Assembly (NCBI GenBank): GCA_039822005.1
Contig: JBCBMZ010000003.1
Coordinates: 371,867-435,866, forward strand
Length of the DNA: 64,000 bases
Source of the DNA: JBCBDX01 sp039822005
Lineage (GTDB): Bacteria > Pseudomonadota > Alphaproteobacteria > Rhizobiales > Rhizobiaceae
Direction: 5' to 3'
The translations under genes and the position numbers were made by a program. Every line of letters starts with the position of its first letter. Position 1 is the first letter of the stretch. The notes beneath the pieces were generated by a model that had not been told where the DNA came from, ran no database searches, and saw only the letters and a program-made list of their open reading frames with translations. This document shows positions 8,354 through 17,051 of the stretch, one piece after another.

Positions 8354-9677
8354 ACTTGTGAGAACCATGGCGCTGGCCTTGGCATCGAGCATTTTAACAA
8401 CCGGTGTTCACGCCGCGCCTCTATGTCCGGAATTCACATCGCCCGATTTAATGCCGTCCAAATACCGGAAACTGGCACCGGTTCTGTCGGGCGGGTCAAC
8501 AGACTGGATCATCACCGCCGACCAGATGGATGTGAACTATGTCCCAGCCAGTCAGGCGCAGTTTCTCCTGCGCGAAATTGCCCGACAGTTTGAAGCGAAA
8601 GGCACGAAGCTGGCCATCTTGATGGCACCGCCACGCCCGTTGGTGGCCGGGCAAGAGGCCATTGATGCTCTGGGTAACAACCCCGAAGAGTTTGATATTG
8701 CAGCCGTCACCGACAATTACAATGAGATGGTCACTATGGTAGAGGCAGCAGGCATCATCATGCCAAACCTGCTGGCTGTCGCGACCGGTTCCAGCGAGAT
8801 ACGGCAAGACTTCTACTATCGTCACGATACGCATTGGACGCCTGCTGGCGCCGCCTACAGCGCCGTCGCGCTGGCCGAAGCAGTGGCTGCGGCAAACTTG
8901 CCGTCATTTTCCGGCATGACGCCGACACTACCGGACTTTTCCGGTACCAGCGAAACCTACACCGAAAACGGCTCATTGGCGTTGATGGCAAACAAGGTTT
9001 GCGGCGCTGATATATCGCCGGTCGTCTCGGGCTTTCCGGCTTTTGACAACCAGCATGCTGACCTTTTGGGTGACACCCTTGGTAACAAGCCAAAGGTGAT
9101 TTTGGCTGGCTCCAGCTTCAGCAATCGCTACAAACGCGATGCATATCGGGTGGCCAATGCCGTCGCTTCCACAATGGGGGCAAACGTCCTGAATGCTTCA
9201 GTGGCAGGCGGTGGCGCGATCGGCGGCATCGAAGGCGCGCTTCTCACCGGCCTTGTTGACAAGGACAATCCACCAGCGCTCGTCGTCTGGGAGGTACCCT
9301 ACACGGAAGGATTGCGATCACCGAGCACGTTGCGTCAGTTGCTCGGCGCGCTCGCCTTGTCGAACGGCAAAAAGATGGCCGCGGGCCGCACGCTTGATAC
9401 CAGCGGCAAGACCGTCATATCGCTCGCCAACACCAACGCTGAACTGATTACTTTCAAGTTGCCTGACACTGAAATTGAAGAAATCAAAGTGAAAATCAGC
9501 TTCGAAAAGCGTAAGGATATGAACTTGAAATTACGCCGTAAAACACGGGTGCCAGCTGAGCTACGTTCCGATTATTGGTCGCTAAGCCTTGCCGGGATGG
9601 CCAAAAACAAACCCGTTTCGGCAACTTTTACCTACGATGGCGCGCGGATCGGTGCTGGCGCAGTATTCGGTTTCTGA
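8346..9677 (+). CDS. algX: Alginate O-acetyltransferase/assembly protein AlgX
   Basis: AlgX transfers acetyl groups directly to alginate in the periplasm and, in Pseudomonas, also belongs to the secretion complex. The 443-residue protein has a signal peptide ending VHA at about residue 23. An SGNH-like domain carries the HDTHWTPAG block (Asp161, His163) and LAGSSFSNRY (candidate Ser257). A C-terminal all-beta part (about 340-443) corresponds in position to the carbohydrate-binding module. Length is near Pseudomonas AlgX (474 aa). It is the last gene of the operon; a strong terminator follows within 30 bases. It could be confused with AlgJ, but the signal peptide and C-terminal module favour AlgX. 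Confidence 0.83.
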   Translation: MTRLVRTMALALASSILTTGVHAAPLCPEFTSPDLMPSKYRKLAPVLSGGSTDWIITADQMDVNYVPASQAQFLLREIARQFEAKGTKLAILMAPPRPLVAGQEAIDALGNNPEEFDIAAVTDNYNEMVTMVEAAGIIMPNLLAVATGSSEIRQDFYYRHDTHWTPAGAAYSAVALAEAVAAANLPSFSGMTPTLPDFSGTSETYTENGSLALMANKVCGADISPVVSGFPAFDNQHADLLGDTLGNKPKVILAGSSFSNRYKRDAYRVANAVASTMGANVLNASVAGGGAIGGIEGALLTGLVDKDNPPALVVWEVPYTEGLRSPSTLRQLLGALALSNGKKMAAGRTLDTSGKTVISLANTNAELITFKLPDTEIEEIKVKISFEKRKDMNLKLRRKTRVPAELRSDYWSLSLAGMAKNKPVSATFTYDGARIGAGAVFGF

Positions 9678-9703
9678 CCAAGGCGATTTGCAGCGCCAGC
9701 CTT

Positions 9704-9734
9704 CCGCGCCCCTCTCAATGGGCGCGGTTTTTTT
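9704..9734 (+). terminator. Rho-independent terminator after algX
   Basis: CCGCGCCC and GGGCGCGG form a perfect 8 bp stem around an 8-base loop, followed by seven T. It ends the algF-algI-algJ-algX transcript. Confidence 0.93.
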
Positions 9735-9916
9735 GTGAACCTTCTGTCATCTCAGCATTGTAGGAGCATTGCCATGGCCCAACTGCTCACAGTCGACCAG
9801 CAACTCAAAACCCGAATATGAACGGCAAATAAATGTTGCCTTCAATGACAGTTCAATCTTGAGTGGCCATAAGTCGGGTGCCGTTAGGGCATCAAAATCA
9901 AGCGAGGACGAAGACC

Positions 9917-10252
9917 ATGAAATTCAACAAGACACTAACTGCGGCAATAGTAGCACTCTCAGCATCTACCGGCGCTTTTGCGCAAATCGAGCTCACAACC
10001 GGCATCGGCTTTGGCGAAACGCGAGCTTTGGCGCAGGCACAGGCCGTGCGAGCTTGGATTAACCAGGCAATGATCGACCATGGATCAGCAGACTGGAGCA
10101 CCGCCTTTAAAGGACCAGTCGAGTGCACGCAACAAACGCCAACGACCGACGGCGGCATTACTACCCGAGGCATTGGTGTAGAAGGCGATGTAAACGCGGC
10201 TTGGGTTTGCTCTGTGTCTGGCTTACCGCAATCTGCTCTGGTACCCGGCTGA
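9917..10252 (+). CDS. Small secreted protein of unknown function
   Basis: The product has 111 residues with a signal peptide (charged MKFNK start, hydrophobic core, AFA cleavage site near residue 22). The mature part is about 89 residues with two cysteines, probably a disulfide pair, and ends in a glycine/proline tail. The ATG at 9917 is favoured over an in-frame ATG at 9863 because it starts the signal peptide and has GAGG about 10 bases upstream. It lies alone between two terminators, so it is its own transcript. No family was recognised. Confidence 0.7.
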   Translation: MKFNKTLTAAIVALSASTGAFAQIELTTGIGFGETRALAQAQAVRAWINQAMIDHGSADWSTAFKGPVECTQQTPTTDGGITTRGIGVEGDVNAAWVCSVSGLPQSALVPG

Positions 10253-10281
10253 TTTGAAGTAATTCAGCTCTATTTTACCAA

Positions 10282-10314
10282 AAACCCCGCGACCCTTATA
10301 GGGGCGCGGGGTTT
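10282..10314. terminator. Bidirectional terminator between the secreted-protein gene and aceA
   Basis: AAACCCCGCG and CGCGGGGTTT form a 10 bp stem with an inner CCC/GGG extension. T-rich tails lie on both sides, so it can end transcription of the plus-strand small gene and of minus-strand aceA. Confidence 0.85.
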
Positions 10315-10341
10315 CCTTCCTCCCAGAACCTTTTTAGAAGC

Positions 10342-11943
10342 TTACTCAGCCGCCTCAAACTGGTTCATGGTATTGTCTTTGCCGCCAGCCAACAGGGCAG
10401 CTTCTCCGGCAAAATATTCTTTATGGTCGTCACCCATGTCCGAACCGGCCATGTTCTGGTGTTTGACGCAGGCAATACCTTGACGAATTTCCTCACGCTG
10501 AACTTGTTTGACATATCCGAGCATCGCTTCGTCGCCGAAGTAGCGTTTGGCGAGATTGTCCGTTGACAGCGCTGCTGTGTGGTATGTCGGCAGTGTGATC
10601 AGGTGATGGAAAATGCCCGCTTCACGCGCACCATCGGCCTGGAACGTGCGGATCTTTTCGTCTGCCTCTGCTGCCAGATCGCTGTCATCATAATCAACGC
10701 TCATTAGCTTCTCGGTGTCATAGGCAGAAACATCCTTGCCGGCCGCTTCCCACTCTTCCAAAACCTGCTGGCGGAACTTCAGCGTCCAGTTAAAGGACGG
10801 TGAATTGTTGTAAACCAGCTTGGCGTTCGGCATGACTTCGCGGATCCGGCGGACCATCCCGCCGATCTGGCCGACATGCGGCTTTTCGGTCTCGATCCAA
10901 AGCAGATCAGCGCCATTTTGAAGAGATGTAATACCGTCAAGAACGCAGCGATCTTCACCTGTCCCCGGCTTGAACTGGAACAGATTGGAAGCAAGGCGTT
11001 TGGGGCGAAGAAGCTTGCCATCGCGTTTGATGACAACATCGGATGACTGGAGGTCTTCTGCCGAAACTTCTTCGCAATCCAAAAACGCATTGTACTGGTC
11101 ACCCAAATCGCCGGGCTCATGAGAGTAAGCGATTTGCTTGGTCAGGCCCGCACCAAGTGAGTCGGTGCGCGTGACGATGACACCGTCATCAACGCCCATC
11201 TCAAGGAAGGCGTAACGACAGGCGCGAACCTTGGCGAGGAAATCCTCATGTGGAACGGTCACTTTACCATCTTGGTGGCCGCACTGCTTTTCATCGGAAA
11301 CCTGATTCTCAATCTGCAGTGCACAGGCACCAGCCTCAATCATCTTTTTGGCCAGAAGATAGGTCGCTTCAGCGTTACCAAACCCGGCATCAATATCGGC
11401 AATGATGGGAACAACATGGGTTTCGTGATTGTCGATCTGCTTTTGGGCCGCAGCAGCCGTAACCTCATCTCCCGCTTCGCGCGCGGCATCAAGATCACGG
11501 AACAAACCACCCAATTCACGCGCATCGGCTTGGCGCAGGAAAGTGTAGAGCTCTTCAATCAGCGCAGGAACCGATGTCTTTTCGTGCATGGATTGATCTG
11601 GCAATGGCCCGAACTCAGAGCGCAGCGCGGCGACCATCCAACCTGAGAGGTAAAGATATTTGCCTTTCGTGGAACCGAAATGCTTCTTGATGGAAATCAT
11701 CTTTTGTTGCCCGATGAAACCGTGCCAGCAGCCCAGCGACTGGGTGTAGTTGGACGGATCGGCATCATAGGCCGCCATGTCCTTGCGCATGATACCGGCG
11801 GTGTACTTTGCGATGTCAAGGCCGGTCTTGAACCGGTTCTGAAGGCGCATGCGTGCAACATATTCGGGGTCAATCGCATTCCAGGGGGAACCATGGGCGG
11901 ATATCAATTCCTTGGCTGTTCCGATCTCTTGTTGGTAGCTCAT
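10342..11943 (-). CDS. aceA: Isocitrate lyase, long form
   Basis: Isocitrate lyase cleaves isocitrate to glyoxylate and succinate in the glyoxylate shunt, allowing growth on acetate and fatty acids. The 533-residue protein carries the catalytic motif KQCGH at 219-223 (Cys221) and the upstream IADIDAGFGN metal-site block. Its length matches the roughly 530 aa ICL class found in many Alpha- and Gammaproteobacteria rather than the 434 aa E. coli form. The start has AGGAGC 7 bases upstream. Two TTGTAAA-containing repeats upstream are likely regulatory sites. No malate synthase gene is adjacent. Confidence 0.95.
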   Translation of the reverse strand: MSYQQEIGTAKELISAHGSPWNAIDPEYVARMRLQNRFKTGLDIAKYTAGIMRKDMAAYDADPSNYTQSLGCWHGFIGQQKMISIKKHFGSTKGKYLYLSGWMVAALRSEFGPLPDQSMHEKTSVPALIEELYTFLRQADARELGGLFRDLDAAREAGDEVTAAAAQKQIDNHETHVVPIIADIDAGFGNAEATYLLAKKMIEAGACALQIENQVSDEKQCGHQDGKVTVPHEDFLAKVRACRYAFLEMGVDDGVIVTRTDSLGAGLTKQIAYSHEPGDLGDQYNAFLDCEEVSAEDLQSSDVVIKRDGKLLRPKRLASNLFQFKPGTGEDRCVLDGITSLQNGADLLWIETEKPHVGQIGGMVRRIREVMPNAKLVYNNSPSFNWTLKFRQQVLEEWEAAGKDVSAYDTEKLMSVDYDDSDLAAEADEKIRTFQADGAREAGIFHHLITLPTYHTAALSTDNLAKRYFGDEAMLGYVKQVQREEIRQGIACVKHQNMAGSDMGDDHKEYFAGEAALLAGGKDNTMNQFEAAE

Positions 11944-11983
11944 TTGTCAGCTCCTAGCGGTTACGGCGCTCTCGAACGCCGGA

Positions 11984-12000
11984 TTGTAAACATTTGTAAA
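11984..12000. promoter_or_regulatory. Proximal TTTACAA repeat upstream of aceA
   Basis: Read on the aceA strand, two TTTACAA units lie in direct repeat 9 bases apart, some 40-57 bases before the aceA start. They share their core with the distal dyad at 12163-12180. Likely a binding site for an acetate or fatty-acid responsive regulator; the protein is not identified. Confidence 0.5.
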
Positions 12001-12162
12001 TCCAAGGCTGGTTTTTGTTTCAAGGCCGGATCTACAGTCGGCATCGCTGCCGATCCCAAGATTTGCATAGAGTGAAAACCTTTAACGCTACATCAAAAAC
12101 CGCAGCAAACACCGCAAAAACCCTGTCAAAAAGCGGCCATCTCGCAAGAGCGTTGTGTAAAC

Positions 12163-12180
12163 TTGTAAAATTTTTTACAA
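12163..12180. promoter_or_regulatory. Distal perfect dyad upstream of aceA
   Basis: TTGTAAAA, two bases, TTTTACAA form a perfect 8+8 dyad about 220 bases before the aceA start, with a further GTAAAC just to its left. Together with the proximal repeat it resembles a multi-site operator. Confidence 0.5.
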
Positions 12181-12511
12181 CCTCACGCTCTTTTCACGAT
12201 AAATGGACTCACAAATAATAGGATATTGAGACAACGCCGATTTGGATGCGAGATTTGGGCGGGCAGTCGGGGAGGCAACGCAGTCACAGGCATCTGATAG
12301 CCCCCGCGTCAGAGGCTTGGTCTGTCCGACACGGTGCGGTGGGGGCACCGCCGCACCGCCCAATACTCATCGGGACTAATCAGGAAGTTCTTAGAGGCAA
12401 GTTCTTGGCACTTTTTGGAACACCAAGCTTCGGCAAATCCAGCGGTTCACCCATGCATCTTAACCCATGCACTCTAACCCACGTGGCAGCGCTGGTCCTT
12501 TACAAGGACCG
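12181..12511. other. Spacer between pccB and the aceA control region
   Basis: No gene is supported here. One GC-rich hairpin with arms GGTGCGG (12333-12339) and CCGCACC (12351-12357) lies in it without a T-run. On the minus strand this is downstream of pccB, so it may help end that transcript. Confidence 0.35.
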
Positions 12512-14044
12512 TTAGAGCGGTATGTTGTCGTGTTTCTTCCACGGATTTTGCAAATCTTTATTGCGCAACAGTCGTAATGCCCGCGCTATGCGCTTGCGTG
12601 TTGAACGCGGCATGATCACATCATCGATGTAACCGCGCTCGGCTGCCACAAAAGGCGACAGGAATCGATCCTCATACTCTTTGGTATGCGCGGCAATTTT
12701 GTCTTCATCGCCGATATCCTTGCGGTGAATGATTTCCACGGCACCCTTGGCACCCATCACCGCGATCTCCGCAGACGGCCATGCATAGTTCATGTCGCCA
12801 CGCAAATGTTTTGACGCCATCACATCATAAGCACCGCCATAGGCTTTGCGCGTAATGACAGTGATCTTGGGAACTGTCGCTTCGCCATAGGCAAACAAAA
12901 GCTTCGCACCATGTTTGATGAGACCACCATATTCCTGAGATGTACCGGGAAGGAAACCCGGCACATCTACAAATGTAACGATCGGGATGGAAAACGCGTC
13001 GCAAAAGCGGACAAACCGTGCGGCCTTGCGACTGGCATCACTGTCCAATACGCCAGCCAGTACCAGAGGCTGGTTGGCCACAAATCCGGTCGTGCGCCCT
13101 TCGATGCGCCCAAAGCCGACCACGATGTTGCCGGCAAAGTCTTTTTGAACCTCAAAGAAGTCGCCTTCATCGACAGTCTTGAGAACGAGTTCCTTGATAT
13201 CATATGGCTTGTTGGCGCTATCCGGCACGAGCGTGTCGAGGGACAGATCGTCTTCATCAACCGGCTGGGTACAATCAATTTCCGGTAAGTCCGCCCTGTT
13301 GGAGGTCGGCAGAAAGTCTATAAGGCGACGCACCTGTAAAAGCGCTTCCACATCATCATCAAAGGCGCCGTCGGCGATGGACGATTTGGCAGTATGTACC
13401 TTGGCTCCGCCCAGTTCTTCAGCGGTGACCGTTTCATTGGTCACCGTCTTTACCACATCCGGTCCGGTGACAAACATGTAGGACCGATCACGCACCATGT
13501 AGATGAAGTCCGTCATGGCCGGAGAGTACACATCCCCGCCCGCACATGGCCCCATGATCACCGAGATTTGCGGAATGACACCCGACGCCAAGACATTGCG
13601 TTGGAAAACTTCTGCATATCCGCCGAGCGCCGCGACGCCCTCCTGGATGCGCGCACCACCGGCATCATAAAGGCCAATGATCGGCGCGCGGTTCTTCAGC
13701 GCCATGTCCTGAATTTTCATGATCTTTTGCGCGTGAGTCTCGGAAAGCGAGCCGCCAAACACGGTAAAATCCTTAGCAAAAACAAAAACAGTGCGCCCGT
13801 TCACCGTGCCCCAGCCGGTGACTACGCCATCGCCGGGTATTTTGGTTTGTTCCATGCCAAAATCCGCGCAGCGGTGCTGCACAAACATGTCAAACTCTTC
13901 AAACGATCCATGGTCCAGCAGGACGTCAAGCCGCTCGCGGGCGGTCAACTTGCCCTTTGCATGCTGGGCATCAATGCGCTTTTGACCGCCGCCTATGCGC
14001 GCCGTGTCACGCCGTTCCTGCAACTCATCAAGGACCGTTTTCAT
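12512..14044 (-). CDS. pccB: Propionyl-CoA carboxylase beta subunit (carboxyltransferase)
   Basis: This is the carboxyltransferase subunit that moves CO2 from carboxybiotin to propionyl-CoA, giving methylmalonyl-CoA. The 510-residue length is typical of PccB. It begins with the family opening LDELQERRDTARIGGG and shows both carboxyltransferase halves: GLYDAGGARIQEG and GPCAGGDVYSPAMTDF in the N half, DVPGFLPGTSQEYGG and RKAYGGAYDVM in the C half. The ATG at 14044, after a G-rich stretch, restores the usual N-terminus; longer upstream starts add unrelated residues. The biotin-carrying alpha subunit is not within the window. Methylcrotonyl- or acetyl-CoA carboxylases are related, but the residues and size favour PccB. 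Confidence 0.92.
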   Translation of the reverse strand: MKTVLDELQERRDTARIGGGQKRIDAQHAKGKLTARERLDVLLDHGSFEEFDMFVQHRCADFGMEQTKIPGDGVVTGWGTVNGRTVFVFAKDFTVFGGSLSETHAQKIMKIQDMALKNRAPIIGLYDAGGARIQEGVAALGGYAEVFQRNVLASGVIPQISVIMGPCAGGDVYSPAMTDFIYMVRDRSYMFVTGPDVVKTVTNETVTAEELGGAKVHTAKSSIADGAFDDDVEALLQVRRLIDFLPTSNRADLPEIDCTQPVDEDDLSLDTLVPDSANKPYDIKELVLKTVDEGDFFEVQKDFAGNIVVGFGRIEGRTTGFVANQPLVLAGVLDSDASRKAARFVRFCDAFSIPIVTFVDVPGFLPGTSQEYGGLIKHGAKLLFAYGEATVPKITVITRKAYGGAYDVMASKHLRGDMNYAWPSAEIAVMGAKGAVEIIHRKDIGDEDKIAAHTKEYEDRFLSPFVAAERGYIDDVIMPRSTRKRIARALRLLRNKDLQNPWKKHDNIPL

Positions 14045-14139
14045 CCATCCCCCCCAAAGCCTGTGCGCTCTGCATAATTTATAAGCCTTTGTTAGCGCGC
14101 AATGGGTGGGCAATGAAACCAAACTTTGGCCGTACGGGC

Positions 14140-14919
14140 TCAACGTGAGAGGATCGCGCCTACTAAGTCAGACGCCGCTTTCATTTGGTTGAATTTCCAC
14201 GCGCGCATGGCTTTGGCTTCGGCATCGTCACCCCATTGCTCAATATTGAAATCCTCATCGACATGTGCCGCTGCCCAAGCTTCTTGGGCGGAGACTTCAC
14301 CATCAAAGACGGCATATCCAAGCACGGCCGAGCCGGTCAGCGTGGTCATGGAGTGCAGCGCTGCAAGTAAAATCGGTTCTTTGATTTGGCTCACCAAAAG
14401 GCTGAACGCAGCCATTGTGGCTTTGGGTTGAGGGACATGCATGATGCCCTCGGCAAGCACAAAGCGGCTTCCGAGCCTTGAGCCCAGCCAATCCAACATT
14501 GGATCCCAGGCTTCAGACTGCTCTGATACAAGTGCGTCAGGAGCTTCTGCGCGGTAGCAAAGCAAATCAGAACCGGCAAAACGAATGACATCCTCGGCAA
14601 CCGCCTGCATATCCGTGGCAACACCATCCAGTGCCGTGTTCAGCAAACGATAAACAGGCATCGCTTTGGGATCGATATACTCTTCTTGTGCATCGAACTC
14701 ATCGGCAAGCAATTGGGCGCCATTGGCGGGCAGTATCAGCCTGTTCAGACCGGGTGTCTTGACCGCCCGGCCATCGAGCCCAACTTCGAATGCCCCACCG
14801 GCTTCTAATAAAGCCACATCCTTGTAAAACCGCTTCGGCAAAGGCGTTTTGGACGCCTGGCGGGCCGCTTCTATCGGATTGGATGCAGCAGCTTCCAAAT
14901 TGCCGAGAATATCGCGCAT
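14140..14919 (-). CDS. ATP12-family F1-ATPase assembly chaperone
   Basis: ATP12 proteins chaperone the F1 alpha subunit during ATP synthase assembly in mitochondria and Alphaproteobacteria. The 259-residue protein has the family N-terminal block KRFYKDV, then GGAFEVGLDGRAVKTPG and LAEGIMHVPQP, and a C-terminal tryptophan-bearing helical part (AWAAAHVDEDFNIEQWGDD). It follows pccB in reading direction order only by position (transcribed toward pccB, about 95 bases apart), so the two may share a transcript. The opposite-strand parE starts about 90 bases away. Confidence 0.88.
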   Translation of the reverse strand: MRDILGNLEAAASNPIEAARQASKTPLPKRFYKDVALLEAGGAFEVGLDGRAVKTPGLNRLILPANGAQLLADEFDAQEEYIDPKAMPVYRLLNTALDGVATDMQAVAEDVIRFAGSDLLCYRAEAPDALVSEQSEAWDPMLDWLGSRLGSRFVLAEGIMHVPQPKATMAAFSLLVSQIKEPILLAALHSMTTLTGSAVLGYAVFDGEVSAQEAWAAAHVDEDFNIEQWGDDAEAKAMRAWKFNQMKAASDLVGAILSR

Positions 14920-15012
14920 TGTCGGTCCAAACCTTTCTGCGAGGCAAGCCTTCGCAAGGCCCCATTGGCCATGCCATACTCGTGTGCGATTCGAGATGCA
15001 AACAAGTGCACC

Positions 15013-17049
15013 ATGGATAACAGCAACGATCTCTTTGGCGCGGCCCCGCCCCCAAAACCCAAAATGCAGGCCGAAAAGCCAAAGGCTAGCTCAAAGTCGG
15101 CACCTGCAGCTTCCGGCGACGGATATGACGCGTCTTCCATCGTCGTCTTGGAGGGCCTGGAACCCGTGCGCCAGCGCCCGGGCATGTATATTGGCGGTAC
15201 CGATACCAAAGCGCTGCACCATTTATTCGCCGAAGTCATCGACAACTCCATGGACGAAGCCGTTGCAGGTCATGCGACCTTCATCGAGGTGGAGTTGGAC
15301 GCCGTCGGCTATCTGTCGGTTACCGACAATGGTCGCGGTATTCCGGTCGACCCACACCCCAAATTCAAAGACAAGTCCGCGCTGGAAGTGATCATGACGA
15401 CACTGCACGCGGGCGGGAAATTCAATGGCGACGCCTACGAAACGTCGGGCGGTTTGCACGGTGTTGGCGTGTCAGTCGTCAACGCGCTGTCAGACTGGCT
15501 GGAAGTCGAAGTCGCACGCAATCGCAACCTTTACCGGCAAACATTTTCGCGCGGGAAAGTACAAGGGCCCGTTGAGAATATGGGTGCCGTTCACAACCGC
15601 CGCGGCACCAAAGTACGTTTTCATCCCGATGCCGACATCTTCGGCGCCGGTGCGAAATTCAATCCCGAAACGCTATACCGAATGGCACGCTCGAAAGCCT
15701 ACCTGTTCGGTGGTGTAGAAATCCGCTGGGAGTGCGCACCGGAACTACTCGGCGAAAAGACCAAAATCGAACCAAAGGCCACATTCCATTTTCCCGGCGG
15801 CTTGAAAGACTATCTAGAAGCCACGCTTTCCGGTGACCATCGCGTCACGGAGCAGATTTTTGCCGGCAAATCCGACAAGAATTCCGGCCATGGCGCGGTT
15901 GAATGGGCCATTACTTGGCATACCGGTGATGGCATTGTTTCTTCCTACTGCAACACCATACCGACTGGCGATGGCGGGACGCATGAAGCCGGATTTCGTC
16001 AGGCAATCACCCGCGGCTTAAAAGCCTATGGGGAGCTTACAGGGACCAAACGCGCGTCAATTATCACGACCGATGATGTAATGATGACCGCTGCGGCAAT
16101 GCTTTCGGTCTTTGTGCGCGAGCCGGAATTTGTCGGCCAAACCAAAGACAAGTTGGCAACGGTTGAGGCACAAAAAATCGTCGAAAACGCTGTGCGCGAT
16201 CCGTTCGACCATTGGCTGGCCGCCTCACCTCAGGAAGCCAACCGTCTTTTGGAGTGGGTGTTGGAACGCGCCGACGAACGGGTGCGCCGACGCAAAGAAA
16301 AGGAAGTCACCCGCAAGTCTGCTGTGCGAAAACTGCGTCTACCGGGCAAACTGGCCGACTGCACGCAAAACGCGGCTGCCGGAGCCGAACTCTTCATCGT
16401 GGAAGGTGACTCAGCGGGCGGCTCGGCCAAACAGGCCCGTAACCGCGCGCTACAAGCGGTGTTGCCCCTTCGCGGCAAAATCCTCAACGTGGCGTCTGCG
16501 GGCCGCGAAAAGATGGGAGCCAATCAACAGATTGGTGATATTATTCAAGCACTTGGTGTGAGTACCGGGACCAAATATCGAGATGATGACCTGCGATATG
16601 AGCGCGTGATTATCATGACCGATGCGGATGTGGACGGCGCTCACATTGCCTCCCTTCTCATCACGTTCTTCTTTCAGGAAATGCCAGACCTGATCCGCAA
16701 TGGGCATTTGTTTTTGGCGGTACCACCGCTTTATAAGCTGACCCAAGGCAACCGCTCGCTCTATGCGCGCGATGACGCGCACCGTGCAGAAATCATGGAG
16801 CGACAATTCAATTCTAACAAAAAAGTGGAAGTCAGCCGCTTTAAGGGATTGGGCGAAATGCTGCCCGCGCAGCTAAAGGAAACGACCATGGACCCGACCA
16901 AACGGTCACTGCTGCGCGTTGAGATTGATGAAGTTGATCCGGCAAGCACCAAGCGGGCCATCAACGATATTATGGGCACCAAACCCGAAGCGCGTTTCCG
17001 GTTTATTCAAGACAATGCGGAATTCGCACGCGATCTGGTTGACGTTTGA
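15013..17049 (+). CDS. parE: DNA topoisomerase IV subunit B
   Basis: ParE is the ATPase subunit of topoisomerase IV, which decatenates chromosomes. The 678-residue protein shows the GHKL ATPase motifs EVIDNSMDEA (74-83), DNGRGI (105-110) and GGLHGVGVSVVNALS (146-160). The TOPRIM motifs EGDSAGGS (464-471) and DADVDGAH (537-544) follow, with the usual short C-terminus ending in a PEARFRFIQDNA block. The length and lack of an extra TOPRIM insert favour ParE over GyrB. The ATG at 15013 gives the natural start; an in-frame ATG at 14965 is possible. It converges with the DUF2336 gene, stops two bases apart. Confidence 0.94.
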   Translation: MDNSNDLFGAAPPPKPKMQAEKPKASSKSAPAASGDGYDASSIVVLEGLEPVRQRPGMYIGGTDTKALHHLFAEVIDNSMDEAVAGHATFIEVELDAVGYLSVTDNGRGIPVDPHPKFKDKSALEVIMTTLHAGGKFNGDAYETSGGLHGVGVSVVNALSDWLEVEVARNRNLYRQTFSRGKVQGPVENMGAVHNRRGTKVRFHPDADIFGAGAKFNPETLYRMARSKAYLFGGVEIRWECAPELLGEKTKIEPKATFHFPGGLKDYLEATLSGDHRVTEQIFAGKSDKNSGHGAVEWAITWHTGDGIVSSYCNTIPTGDGGTHEAGFRQAITRGLKAYGELTGTKRASIITTDDVMMTAAAMLSVFVREPEFVGQTKDKLATVEAQKIVENAVRDPFDHWLAASPQEANRLLEWVLERADERVRRRKEKEVTRKSAVRKLRLPGKLADCTQNAAAGAELFIVEGDSAGGSAKQARNRALQAVLPLRGKILNVASAGREKMGANQQIGDIIQALGVSTGTKYRDDDLRYERVIIMTDADVDGAHIASLLITFFFQEMPDLIRNGHLFLAVPPLYKLTQGNRSLYARDDAHRAEIMERQFNSNKKVEVSRFKGLGEMLPAQLKETTMDPTKRSLLRVEIDEVDPASTKRAINDIMGTKPEARFRFIQDNAEFARDLVDV

Positions 17050-17051
17050 TT

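Noticed and set aside
12246..12515. 89-codon plus-strand frame downstream of aceA's control region
   Set aside because: No ribosome-binding site and low-complexity, non-protein-like composition; treated as spacer.
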